In this document: positions 51,202 through 60,509 of the stretch, piece after piece
Layout: each line of letters opens with the position of its first letter
Position numbering within the stretch: the first letter of the stretch is position 1
Assembly: GCA_020633975.1 (NCBI GenBank)
Contig: JACKCR010000004.1
Location: forward strand, 62,001-126,000
Source of the DNA: Candidatus Eiseniibacteriota bacterium
Lineage (GTDB): Bacteria > Eisenbacteria > RBG-16-71-46 > CAIMUX01
Direction: 5' to 3'
Length of the DNA stretch: 64,000 nucleotides
Program-made: the position numbers and the translations under genes
Notes under the pieces: generated by a model
Seen by the model: only the letters and a program-made list of their open reading frames with translations
What the model was told of the DNA's origin: nothing
The model's database searches: none

Positions 51202-52014
51202 ATGAGAAACGACGTGTTCCGACCTCTGCCCGTCTCCCTCGCGCGTACCCTCACGCTGACTGCTGGCGTTACGGCACTCGTCCTCGCGCCAGGGCAAACC
51301 CTCGCCGGACCGAATGCCGGTGGGACTCTCATCGTCTCCCTCTGCGAGGGGATCTGCTACACCGACACCGACCAGAGCGACTACTGTGGCGTTTCGTCCA
51401 TCACGCGATGCGAGGACGGAATCGTCCACGCCGAACAGGACGAGACCTTTCTATGGTCGATCTACGCAGCCTTCCCAGACGGCTCGGCCCCCCGTCTCGC
51501 TGGCGTGAGCCTCGGGGTCGACTACGACTCCGAGTCGACCATCGTCCTCGGGTGGGATATGTGCGGTGACTTCCAGCTCACGGACCAGGATTGGCCGGCA
51601 CCGGGCTCTGGGACCGCGGTCACCTTCATCGACGCGCGCGAAGATCACCTGACGGAGCTCTACTGGTTCGCGGGGTACAACTATTCCTTCTACGCCCAGG
51701 ACACGAGCTTCGATCTCATCCCCCATCCGAGCCAGGGAGCGAACTTCGCCAGCGACGATGTACCCTCGATCCTCGATCCCGTCGCCGAACTCGGGAGCAT
51801 GGGCTGGGGGGCTGTGGACGGATACCTGCCGTGTCCGACTCCGCTCGCCACGGGCGCGTGCTGCATCGGAGGCGATTGCATCGTGCTGAGCGAGCCAGAA
51901 TGCGCGCTACAGAATGGGACGTACCTCGCTGATGGCGTGCCGTGCGATCCCAACCCGTGCGTGGTCCCGGTCGTCTCGAAGAGCTGGGGACAAGTCAAGG
52001 GGACCTACCGCTAG
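51202..52014 (+). CDS. Secreted cysteine-rich protein with W-G-x-V-K tail
   Basis: The 270-residue protein has a signal peptide (about 1-35), a beta-rich N-terminal domain with paired cysteines and a C-terminal cysteine module 'GACCIGGDCIVLSEPEC' ... 'CDPNPC'. It ends in SWGQVKGTYR, sharing W-G-x-[LV]-K-x-x-[FY]-[RK] with the beta-helix protein two genes upstream. I know no family for the first domain. GGGAG precedes ATG 51202. It is followed by a strong terminator. Confidence 0.75.
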   Translation: MRNDVFRPLPVSLARTLTLTAGVTALVLAPGQTLAGPNAGGTLIVSLCEGICYTDTDQSDYCGVSSITRCEDGIVHAEQDETFLWSIYAAFPDGSAPRLAGVSLGVDYDSESTIVLGWDMCGDFQLTDQDWPAPGSGTAVTFIDAREDHLTELYWFAGYNYSFYAQDTSFDLIPHPSQGANFASDDVPSILDPVAELGSMGWGAVDGYLPCPTPLATGACCIGGDCIVLSEPECALQNGTYLADGVPCDPNPCVVPVVSKSWGQVKGTYR

Positions 52015-52051
52015 GAGATCGGCTCGGCGCATAGAATGTCGCAGACGAACG

Positions 52052-52084
52052 AAGGGGCCGGGTTCGACGAGAACCCGGCCCCTT
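52052..52084 (+). terminator. Strong intrinsic terminator
   Basis: A perfect 14-bp stem (AAGGGGCCGGGTTC 52052-52065; complement 52071-52084; loop GACGA) is followed by a short C/T-rich stretch. It lies 38 bases after the cysteine-rich protein's stop. Confidence 0.85.
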
Positions 52085-52196
52085 CTTGGTGATGCACCGA
52101 TGAGTCTGATCACACGCAGTCCATCGAACGTCGACCAGTTCGGGAGGAAGTGCGAGTCGTGCCGCACCGCTCCGTCCCGCGGTCACATCGGTTGCC

Positions 52197-53717
52197 TTAC
52201 CTCACGAAGCTCACCTTCTGCGACGCGATCTGACGATCGCCGACCGCGCGAAGGAAGTAGACGCCGGAGGGAGCGAAGTCGCCGTCGTTCGTGCGGCCGT
52301 TCCAGACAAAGCTCTTCCGGCCCGCGGACTGCTGACCCGAGGTGAACGCGCGGACTTCGCGTCCGAGAGCATCCACGATCGCGACGGAGAGGGAACCGTC
52401 GGCCGGGAGGTTGATCGCGAACTCGAGCGGGCTCGCCGCGGAGAACGGGTTGCTCGACGCGAGGTCGATGCGGAGGCCGAGGGTCGGGTCGACCACGACC
52501 TCGCCGGTGTCTGCCGGATCCGGAATGACCTTGTAGACCTGTCCACCGTAGTCGCCGAGGTAGAGTTCGCCGTTCGGGCCTTCACCGAAGCTCGTCACCG
52601 TGTTGATGGTGAATCCGTCCGTGCTCGGGGAGAACTCGGACGTGCGCTCGGTGACGACGACGTTGCCGCCGTTGCCGTCGTGCGAGAGTGACCAGATCCG
52701 GCCCGTGCCGTAGTCCGCGAAGATGTAGAGGCCGTTGAGCGCCGGCACCGACGGGTCACGGAAGACGTAGCCACCGGTGATCGAGATGCCGAGGGCGTGC
52801 GAGTAGACGTGAATCGGAAGAGTGAGAGTGCCGTCGTTACAACCCGACGAAGGGTTGAAGCAGACGAGTCCTTCCATGCGACGCCAGCCGTAGTTGCGTC
52901 CAGGCGTGTTCGCCGGTTCGAAGTCGACCTCTTCCCAAGCGTTCTGGCCGACGTCGCCGATCCAGAGATCGCCGGTCGCGCGGTCGAAGCTGTTGCGCCA
53001 GGCGTTCCGCAGTCCGTAGGACCAGATCTCGTCGAGGAAGCCGTCGCCGGCTCCGACGAACGGGTTGTCGGCGGGAATGCCGTAGGGCGAACCGTTGTCG
53101 ACGTCGATACGAAGCATCTTGCCGAGCAGCGTGTTGCCGTCCTGGGCGCGGTTGCCGGGGTCGCCGGCAGATCCGCCGTCGCCGAGAGCGATATAGAGGT
53201 AGCCGTCGGGGCCGAAGTCGATCCAACCGCCGTTGTGGTTGGAGAACGGCTGGGCGACGGTGAGGAACACGTTGCCGGACGCTTCGTCGCCGTTCAGCGG
53301 ATCGCCGCCGTCCAACGTGTAGCGAGCCACCTGCGTCGCGCCGTCTCCGTTGCGGGAGTAGTGGACGAAGAACTCGCCGTTGTTCACGAAGTCCGGGTGA
53401 AGCGCGAACCCGAGGAGGCCACGCTCCCCGCTCGTGAACACGAGAGAGTCGATGTCGAGGAACGGATCCGGCTGCATCGTTCCGTTCACCGCGACGTGGA
53501 TGAATCCGTTTTGACGGACGTAGTAAGTGATCTCGCCGATGCCGGGATAGTTGATTCCCTTGATGTAGATGATCTGAGAGACGCCGGTGGCAACCTGGAC
53601 GGTGCCCCAAGCGGACGCACTCTTGGGCGATGTCAGCACGAGTGCGAAGAAGAGCGCGAGCGTGAGGAACGCGGCCGCTGCGGGACGACCGCCGCGATGC
53701 GCAGCGCGGTGAAGCAT
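52197..53717 (-). CDS. Secreted PQQ-type sugar dehydrogenase (GSDH/HIPL-like) with FlgD-like sorting domain
   Basis: The 506-residue protein has a signal peptide (about 12-34) and a six-bladed propeller of the glucose/sorbosone dehydrogenase family: 'GERGLLGFALHPDF' and 'HNGGWIDFGPDGYLYIALGD' with the catalytic histidine, 'DEIWSYGLRNAWRNSFD' and 'NYGWRRMEG'. It would oxidise sugars extracellularly with PQQ. The last 95 residues ('SNPFSAASPLEFAI' to 'SGVYFLRAVGD') form a FlgD-type Ig domain like T9SS sorting tails. The start is ATG 53717 with GGGAG upstream. Confidence 0.88.
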   Translation of the reverse strand: MLHRAAHRGGRPAAAAFLTLALFFALVLTSPKSASAWGTVQVATGVSQIIYIKGINYPGIGEITYYVRQNGFIHVAVNGTMQPDPFLDIDSLVFTSGERGLLGFALHPDFVNNGEFFVHYSRNGDGATQVARYTLDGGDPLNGDEASGNVFLTVAQPFSNHNGGWIDFGPDGYLYIALGDGGSAGDPGNRAQDGNTLLGKMLRIDVDNGSPYGIPADNPFVGAGDGFLDEIWSYGLRNAWRNSFDRATGDLWIGDVGQNAWEEVDFEPANTPGRNYGWRRMEGLVCFNPSSGCNDGTLTLPIHVYSHALGISITGGYVFRDPSVPALNGLYIFADYGTGRIWSLSHDGNGGNVVVTERTSEFSPSTDGFTINTVTSFGEGPNGELYLGDYGGQVYKVIPDPADTGEVVVDPTLGLRIDLASSNPFSAASPLEFAINLPADGSLSVAIVDALGREVRAFTSGQQSAGRKSFVWNGRTNDGDFAPSGVYFLRAVGDRQIASQKVSFVR

Positions 53718-53858
53718 GAGTGATCTCCCTCGTGGGTCGAGTGGGTTCTGCAATGTACGGATGAATGGGTCGTGCCCCGGAGAAGGATAGCACAACTGGC
53801 GCTGGGCTTGCCTGGGCGCGAACGAGTGTTCGCTTTGGGCCCGCCGCTTGAGCGGCGT

Positions 53859-55160
53859 CTAGGCCCGCTCGACCCTGAGCCCGGGCGGACTGACCTTCCG
53901 CATCCAGTCCTCGTAGCTTCCGTCGTAACCGACTTCCGCCTGCCGGGCCTGTGCGTGTCCCATCACTTCGGCCATCTCGCCATCCGAGAGCGGCGTGCGC
54001 GTGCGGACGAACGCGGCGATGTCCGACACCTGCCCGGCGATCGACTCCGCGAGCCGTTCCGCCACCTCGCTCGCGTGCTTCCGCGAGACGACGAGATTGC
54101 CCTTCCCGGTGAGTGCGTTGCCGACCGTAAAGACGTTCGGAAGATTCTCGAACGTCCCGAGCCGACCGTCTGTGAACTCGTAGAGTTCGCCCTTCATCGG
54201 GATGCCTTCGATCGGCACCGGGAGGCTTCCGATCGAGCTGACGGTGAGTGGTGCGCGAAGTGAAACGCGCTCGCCCGTCCCGCGGATCCGCCCGTCTCCC
54301 TCGTACTCCATTCTCTCGAAGACGAGCCCGACGAGTCGGTCGTCTTCCACGATCTTGTCGACGGGAGAGAGGAGCGGTTCCATCCGGAAGCGGAACTTGT
54401 CGATCGCTTTCTGCGCGATCTTGAACCGCACGGTCTCGCACTTCTTCTTCTGCTCGGGAGTGGGATTGGGCGGCGGTTCGGCCAGCGCCATGTCTTCCTG
54501 GCGGCGGCGATAGCAGAGGCGCGCTCCCGAGAGGCCGAGGTCTTCCCAACGGAGGCCGTGCTCGGCGAGGACGGAGTCCAAGCCTTCCTCTTCGAGGCGG
54601 ATCATCTCTTCCCGGATCCCGCGCTCGGCGAGTGCTTTGAGGACGAGTTCGAACTGCACGGCCTTCGAAACGTCGATCGACGCGAGCCCGCCGCCCACCA
54701 CGAGGGCGCCGTCGTGGATGTCCACCTGCGCTCCGTCGTAGCCGGGGTCGTCCCGGTGGTTCATCCAGTGGATGAATGCGTTCTGGTAGAGGAGGCCCTT
54801 CCCGACGTACTGGTCGATCCCCTCGATCGGCAGGGACCGATCCTTCCATGCGCCGAGCGCGAGCACGATGGCGTGGAGGTGCCAGGTCTGGAGTAGTTCG
54901 GAGAGGGGGAGGTCGGTGCCGAGTCGGGTGCAGGGGATGTAGTGGACGCCCGGGCGGTCGAGTTTGTCGTCGATGCTCCGGAACTCTTTCTGGCGGAGCT
55001 TCACGTGCCAGCGAGGAAGCCCGTCCTCCACTTTCCCGTAGGGACGCGCATGCTGCTCGATGACGAGGGTGGTGATCCCCTGATCCGCGAAGATGCGAGC
55101 GGCTTCTGCGCCGGCGGTAGCTCCCCCGACGACCGCGACGACATGGTGTGCGCCGGACAT
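53859..55160 (-). CDS. FAD/NAD(P)-dependent oxidoreductase
   Basis: The 433-residue protein has an N-terminal FAD motif ('VAVVGGATAGAEAARIF'), an NAD(P) motif ('ALVVGGGLASIDV') and an FAD-contacting 'VFTVGNALTGKGN' near the end. This fits the adrenodoxin-reductase/glutamate-synthase-small-subunit group of pyridine nucleotide oxidoreductases. The substrate is unknown. I chose ATG 55160 because the motif begins a few residues later; the ribosome site is weak and the ORF extends to 55397. Confidence 0.8.
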   Translation of the reverse strand: MSGAHHVVAVVGGATAGAEAARIFADQGITTLVIEQHARPYGKVEDGLPRWHVKLRQKEFRSIDDKLDRPGVHYIPCTRLGTDLPLSELLQTWHLHAIVLALGAWKDRSLPIEGIDQYVGKGLLYQNAFIHWMNHRDDPGYDGAQVDIHDGALVVGGGLASIDVSKAVQFELVLKALAERGIREEMIRLEEEGLDSVLAEHGLRWEDLGLSGARLCYRRRQEDMALAEPPPNPTPEQKKKCETVRFKIAQKAIDKFRFRMEPLLSPVDKIVEDDRLVGLVFERMEYEGDGRIRGTGERVSLRAPLTVSSIGSLPVPIEGIPMKGELYEFTDGRLGTFENLPNVFTVGNALTGKGNLVVSRKHASEVAERLAESIAGQVSDIAAFVRTRTPLSDGEMAEVMGHAQARQAEVGYDGSYEDWMRKVSPPGLRVERA

Positions 55161-55272
55161 GGCGGGGAGGATACCCTTTCCAAGCCCTTCAGTGCTATCC
55201 TGCCCTTGGCGTTGGTGCTCTGCCGGGGGCTCACGGAACTTGGATCTCTCCGTTTCCGTCAGGAGACCCCTC

Positions 55273-58200
55273 ATGTACGACCGGACTCGTACCACGCGGC
55301 GCGCTCGCCCGCTCGTTTTGTCGGCCGCTATCGCCGATGCCGCCCGCGTCAACAGCGGCCCCGCCCTGGGTAGCCACTCGTTCTCGGGCCTCGCCATGTG
55401 CGTCCTCGTCGTCTGCGGCCTCGCACTCTCGTCTACCCTGAGCTCTGCGGCGGCCCACGCGGAACACGATCCTCATGAAGTGACCCCTCCGGCCCGTGCC
55501 GAGTACACGCGCTGGGACCTGTCCGTCGAAGCGCAGCGGGATGCGTCGCTCCGGGCCCAGTCCGCGGGCCAATCCGCCGCCGCGCTGCTCGGCTCGCCGC
55601 GCGTGTCGTCGCTCGTGGAGAGCGCCCGCGCCCACGGCCTCGACACCGTTGCCCTGCCTCCGCATCGGAGCGTCTCCTCCGGCGTCTCGATGGCGAGCGC
55701 CCTGGCGGACCCGGCGTCGGCCTCACGCGAGGTTGCGCGAACGGATCCGGCACTCGTCGGGATCGACCCGGACGATCTCCTCATCGCGGTGGTCGATCAG
55801 GTGGCCGGGCTGACCTACGTGCACGGCCGTCAGGGAGTGGACGGACTTCCCGTGCTCGGCAGCCACGTCGTCTTCCAGTGGGATGCGCAGGGAAAGCTAC
55901 GCCTCGCGGGATCGGATGTCTTCTCGCCGGATCCGCTTCGGCTGCAAGGCGAGTCGCGCGCGGACCGCAGTACTGTGCGCTGGATCTCGGAATCCGAGGC
56001 GCACAGTGCCGCGCTCGATGGAATGCCGGCCGACGTCGAGGTGACTCGTTGGGAGTTCACCGAGCGTGCGTGGTATCCGATCCCGCTCGCAGAGGGCGCA
56101 CGTGGACTCTTCGCGGACGGTGACGGATTCGACCTCGTTCCGGTCTGGAACCTCCGCTTCCAGTGCGAGAACCCTCCGGGTCGATACGACGTGATGGTCG
56201 ACGGCGAGACGGGCGCGGTGCTCGCGCGCACCAGCCTGATCCGGTACGAGACGTTCGAGGGGACGATCCAGGGACTCATCGAGCCGTCGTCGCCGGGAGA
56301 CAGGCAGGAGATGCTCGGGATGCCGGAGATCCGCTATCGACTCCGTAGCGATACGGTGGACGAGCGTGCGGCGACTGATCGGGCGGGGCAGTTCCAGATC
56401 GACGTCCCGGCCGGGAACTACCAGTTCAGCACTTCGCTCGTCGGGGAGCGGGTCTACGTGGAAAACGGCCTCTTCGGCCTCGTCGTTCCGAGCGCCGAGT
56501 TCGAGGTGCGTGTCCCTTCCGCTGGAGGATCGCCCTCGGATCCTGTCATGACCTGGAACCCGGACAACTCCCTCGAGAGCGATCGCGACACCTACTACCA
56601 CACGAACATCGCCTACGAGGAGATCCGTGGGATCGATTCCGGTGAGGGCCTTCTCGAGCTGGACGTCTCGATGCGCGCTGTCGTCGATGACCCGTCCGGC
56701 ACCTGCAACGCCTACTGGAACGGCTCGCGGATGAACTTCTACGCTGAGGGTGGCGGCTGCGCGGCCTCCGCGAGGATCGCGGACGTCGTCTACCACGAGT
56801 ACGGACATGCGGTGACCGAGTTCACCTATGCGCCGTTCAGCGCCACCGGCACGATGCACGAAGGGTTCTCGGACTACTTCGCCGCAACTATCCGGAACGA
56901 CCCGAAGATCGGGAACGGCTTCCGCGGACCGGGCACGAGCATCCGCGACATCGAGATCGACCGCGTCTGGCCGGACGACCTCGTTGGAGAGTCGCATGCG
57001 GACGGTCTCATCATCGCGGGCGCACTCTGGGATCTTCGCAAGCGAGTGGGCCGAGAGGTGGCCGATCATCTTTGGCACTTCGCCCGCTACGGCAGGTCGA
57101 CGACGTTCGACGACTACCTTCTCGACCTCCTCGTCCTCGACGACGACGATGCCGATCTCTTCAACGGCACGCCTCATCTCGAGGAGATCGTGCGCGCGTT
57201 CCGGGCTCACGGAATCGGCGACTACTCGATCGACCTGTCCGGAGCCGCTCTCCCCGACGTGGAGTCACCGGGAGTGACGATTCCGGTCTCGCTCAGGATC
57301 TTCTCGCTCGTGCCGCTCGAGTCGTCCGGCACCGCGCTCTTCTACAGCCTGGATGGCGGGTTGATGTTCGAGCGAGCGGAACTCGTTCCGGGCACGCTCT
57401 CCGGCGAATGGGTCACCGAGATCCCGTCGCCACCCGAAGGGACCACGGTCTACTACTACTGGGCGTTCACGAACGAGTTCGGAGACGTGACGCTCTCTCC
57501 CGAGAACGCACCCGCCGGCGCCCACAGCTTCTACGTCGGCCGGGACATCATCGCGCCGCATGTCGAGCACTTCGAGACGACCGCAGTCTCGGGGAACACG
57601 GAGCGGATGCACCTTCGCGCCCTCGTGGCCGACAACTCGCAGCGACTGGGCGAAGTGCGAGCCGAGTTCCGCGTAGACGGTGGGCAGGCACACACCGTCC
57701 CCATGACGGTGCGGGAGACGACGACGCTGGCCGTTCCCACCGCCGGGAGCGGCGATCGATATGTCGAGTACGAAGCCACCCTGCATCTCGACCTTCTTCC
57801 CGGTGCCGACCTAGTCGAGTACCGGATCCTGGCCGACGACACGGCGCAGTCGGCCAACACCGGCGCCGCGCCTGCGGTGGGATTCTTCCAAGTGCCAGTG
57901 CGTCGCGGTTGGGCCGGTGACCTCGAGACCGAGCCCGGACCGTTCGAGCCGACGGGAGATTGGGAGTGGGGCGTGGCGGGAGAAGGGTTCGCCTGGAGTG
58001 GGACGCATGTGTGGGCCACGAACCTCGACGGCGCGTACGACAACTCCACGGAGTCGTTCCTCACTCTCGGGCCGTTCGACCTCACCGACTATGGCCGCGC
58101 TCGGCTCGAGTTCCGTCATCGCTATCGCTTCGAACGCGAGTACGACGGCGGCCAGATCCAGGTGCGCCAGCGCGCGACGGGATCGTGGACTCCGATCGCT

Positions 58201-60480
58201 CCCGATGGCGGCTATCCCTGGCGGAGCCTCGATGCACTCGGCGGGCCGGGGTTCAGCGGTGAGAGCGACGGATGGCAGTCGGTCGTGGTTCCGCTCGATC
58301 ACTATCTGGGCGACGAAGCGTGGATCCGCCTCCGTGTCGCGAGTGACGTCGGTGTGACAGACCTCGGGTGGTACGTGGACGACATCGCAATCCTCGAGGC
58401 GCAGGCGCATGTCGATCCGATCGCTCTCATCGTCCAGGATGCGATGGACGAACGGATCCAACTCTCCTGGGCCGCGCCGATCGGGATCGACCTCGGAGCG
58501 GACCGGTGGCTCGGGTACCACGTCTACCGCAGAAAGCGGGGAGACGATCGAGACGCGGAGATCCGTCTGACCGAGGAGCCTACGCTCAGCACTCGCTACA
58601 CCGACTCTTCTGACCTCGTGAACGGGAAGACCTACATCTACCGCGTGACCGCTGTCCACGACGACGGGGAGAGCCGAGGCGTCGAGATCGAGGGACAGCC
58701 CTACGCCGCGTCCGTTTCGGTCGACGTGTCTTCGGTCGGGATGAACGTCGTCGACTATCTCCCCGCGACCCGTACGGTCGGCGTGCGGAACCTCGGCTCG
58801 GGATACCTCGCCTTCGAGGTGATCCTCGCCGATGCCGGGGACACGGCCGACGAGACCGTCGCCAAGTACGTGTCTTCCGGACAGGAAGAGCCGGTGGTGT
58901 TGGTGGACGATCCGAGTGAAGGTGACTCCGTCGTCGACATCTCGCGTGTTTCCGTGGAGGAGTTGACGGTCGGCGCCATGCCCGTGTTCCGACTGACGAT
59001 CGAGGGAGACTGGGGCGATCCGCACGATGCCTGGGGCGGAATGATCGCGCTCGACACGGACGGCAACCTCGGGACGAGCCAGGGAGACTTCGAACTTCCG
59101 TGGGGCGGAATGGTCAACATGGGGTTCGAGTACGGAGTCGTCTTCGGCAACTTGCCACGCCAGGTCGGTTTCGGAGACGCCTCGATCGAAGCGGTTCTCT
59201 TCAACGCGACCCGGACGCAGTACGAGATCCTCACCGGCGTCGAGCTCCGGGAAGACGGACCGATCACGATCGACGTCCCGCGGTTCTCGCTCGGCAACCC
59301 GAGCGAGTTCCGCTTCCAGCTCGTCGCAGGCGCGCAGGTGGACCGGCCCGCCTCCGACTTCGTTCCGGATCTACCCGAAGCGATCCAGTGGTTCCGCCGT
59401 ACTCCGAAGCACGGGCTAGCCGCCGGGACCGGACCCGCGCGTGTCGACGTGACGTTCGACGCGCCGCACGCGCCGGCCGGGACCTACCACGCGGATCTCC
59501 TCGTCCTGTCGAACGACCGGACCATGCCGGAACTGCGGGTTCCGGTCACCGTGCAGGTGAGCCGCACCACGGCCCCGCCCACGCCGCTCGCCCAGTCGAT
59601 CCTGCCGGACGTGCGCGGGATGGAGATCCGATTCACGCCGAGTCCCGCACTCGCGGTCGAGACGATCGCCCTCGAACGGCAGGAAGGGAACGGCGAATGG
59701 GAGCGTTTGGACCGGAGGCCACTGGTAGCGGACGAAACCGGAATGTACTCCTACCTCGACCGGTTCGTGCGCGAGGGGACGACCTATCGCTACCGCATTC
59801 CTGTCACGCTCGAAGGTGGCATCGACCATGTCTACGGACCGCTGGAAGCGATCTTCGCTCCGAGCGGTGCGCCGCAAACCTTCCCGATGCAGCTCCCGGC
59901 ACTCGCGCTCGGATCGAGCGCGGAAGGGCTCGAACTGAGCTTCGAGTTGCCTACCGTCTTCGATCCGCTCGTCGGTGTCTGGATCGATCGGCGTCCGATT
60001 GGGAGCGAGGAGTTCATCCCCCTGCTCGAAGAGCCGCTCCTTCCGCCCGACGACCGCGTCCTTCGGTACCGCGATCCATGGTCCACTCCGTTCAATGACG
60101 GCGTCGCGCCGGACAGGGAGTACGAGTACCGGATCCGGATCGAGATGCCGGACGACATGGTGGAGTACCTCTACGCAGGTCGGTTCGAACTGCCACTTCC
60201 CACCGAGCTTCGCCTCCTCGCCCCGCGGCCGAACCCGTTCCGCGAGCAGGTCGTCGTTCGCTTCGATCTCCCCGTCGCAGAGAACGTGAAGCTCGAAGTG
60301 TTCGACGTGAGTGGGCGTCGCCGCGCGGTGCTGGAAGACGGCCCGCGCATCGCCGGCACGCATCAGGTCGTCTGGGACGGTCGGGACGAAAGCGGCGTGG
60401 CGATCGCGTCGGGTGTCTACTGGATGCGCTTGGTCACGGATGGTGGTGCGAAGACCGTGCGGATGCTGCGAACGAAGTGA
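55273..60480 (+). CDS. Giant secreted gluzincin metalloprotease with FlgD-like sorting domain
   Basis: The 1735-residue protein has a signal region and an FTP/PepSY-like propeptide (about 150-330). A zinc protease domain follows, with HEYGH at 508-512 and the third ligand in 'MHEGFSDYF' (E530), as in M36/M4 gluzincins. Behind it lie several beta domains: a MAM-like jelly roll at about 880-1040 ('DDWEWG'-type opening), fibronectin III modules and an Ig-like region. The last 85 residues are a FlgD-type sorting domain ('LLAPRPNPFREQVVVRFDL' to 'SGVYWMRLVTDGG'). It would be exported and tethered or released to digest proteins. ATG 55273 has AGGAGA seven bases upstream. Confidence 0.88.
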   Translation: MYDRTRTTRRARPLVLSAAIADAARVNSGPALGSHSFSGLAMCVLVVCGLALSSTLSSAAAHAEHDPHEVTPPARAEYTRWDLSVEAQRDASLRAQSAGQSAAALLGSPRVSSLVESARAHGLDTVALPPHRSVSSGVSMASALADPASASREVARTDPALVGIDPDDLLIAVVDQVAGLTYVHGRQGVDGLPVLGSHVVFQWDAQGKLRLAGSDVFSPDPLRLQGESRADRSTVRWISESEAHSAALDGMPADVEVTRWEFTERAWYPIPLAEGARGLFADGDGFDLVPVWNLRFQCENPPGRYDVMVDGETGAVLARTSLIRYETFEGTIQGLIEPSSPGDRQEMLGMPEIRYRLRSDTVDERAATDRAGQFQIDVPAGNYQFSTSLVGERVYVENGLFGLVVPSAEFEVRVPSAGGSPSDPVMTWNPDNSLESDRDTYYHTNIAYEEIRGIDSGEGLLELDVSMRAVVDDPSGTCNAYWNGSRMNFYAEGGGCAASARIADVVYHEYGHAVTEFTYAPFSATGTMHEGFSDYFAATIRNDPKIGNGFRGPGTSIRDIEIDRVWPDDLVGESHADGLIIAGALWDLRKRVGREVADHLWHFARYGRSTTFDDYLLDLLVLDDDDADLFNGTPHLEEIVRAFRAHGIGDYSIDLSGAALPDVESPGVTIPVSLRIFSLVPLESSGTALFYSLDGGLMFERAELVPGTLSGEWVTEIPSPPEGTTVYYYWAFTNEFGDVTLSPENAPAGAHSFYVGRDIIAPHVEHFETTAVSGNTERMHLRALVADNSQRLGEVRAEFRVDGGQAHTVPMTVRETTTLAVPTAGSGDRYVEYEATLHLDLLPGADLVEYRILADDTAQSANTGAAPAVGFFQVPVRRGWAGDLETEPGPFEPTGDWEWGVAGEGFAWSGTHVWATNLDGAYDNSTESFLTLGPFDLTDYGRARLEFRHRYRFEREYDGGQIQVRQRATGSWTPIAPDGGYPWRSLDALGGPGFSGESDGWQSVVVPLDHYLGDEAWIRLRVASDVGVTDLGWYVDDIAILEAQAHVDPIALIVQDAMDERIQLSWAAPIGIDLGADRWLGYHVYRRKRGDDRDAEIRLTEEPTLSTRYTDSSDLVNGKTYIYRVTAVHDDGESRGVEIEGQPYAASVSVDVSSVGMNVVDYLPATRTVGVRNLGSGYLAFEVILADAGDTADETVAKYVSSGQEEPVVLVDDPSEGDSVVDISRVSVEELTVGAMPVFRLTIEGDWGDPHDAWGGMIALDTDGNLGTSQGDFELPWGGMVNMGFEYGVVFGNLPRQVGFGDASIEAVLFNATRTQYEILTGVELREDGPITIDVPRFSLGNPSEFRFQLVAGAQVDRPASDFVPDLPEAIQWFRRTPKHGLAAGTGPARVDVTFDAPHAPAGTYHADLLVLSNDRTMPELRVPVTVQVSRTTAPPTPLAQSILPDVRGMEIRFTPSPALAVETIALERQEGNGEWERLDRRPLVADETGMYSYLDRFVREGTTYRYRIPVTLEGGIDHVYGPLEAIFAPSGAPQTFPMQLPALALGSSAEGLELSFELPTVFDPLVGVWIDRRPIGSEEFIPLLEEPLLPPDDRVLRYRDPWSTPFNDGVAPDREYEYRIRIEMPDDMVEYLYAGRFELPLPTELRLLAPRPNPFREQVVVRFDLPVAENVKLEVFDVSGRRRAVLEDGPRIAGTHQVVWDGRDESGVAIASGVYWMRLVTDGGAKTVRMLRTK

Positions 60481-60509
60481 CCGGGACCACCGCGGCCGAG
60501 TGAGCCGTC

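Noticed and set aside
51201-51569. Extension of the truncated paralogue to 51569
   Set aside because: This part overlaps the intact gene in another frame and has shadow composition; homology ends near 51165.
52837-54849. 670-residue minus-strand frame across the sugar dehydrogenase and oxidoreductase genes
   Set aside because: Both genes have motifs in other frames; this frame is arginine- and proline-rich.
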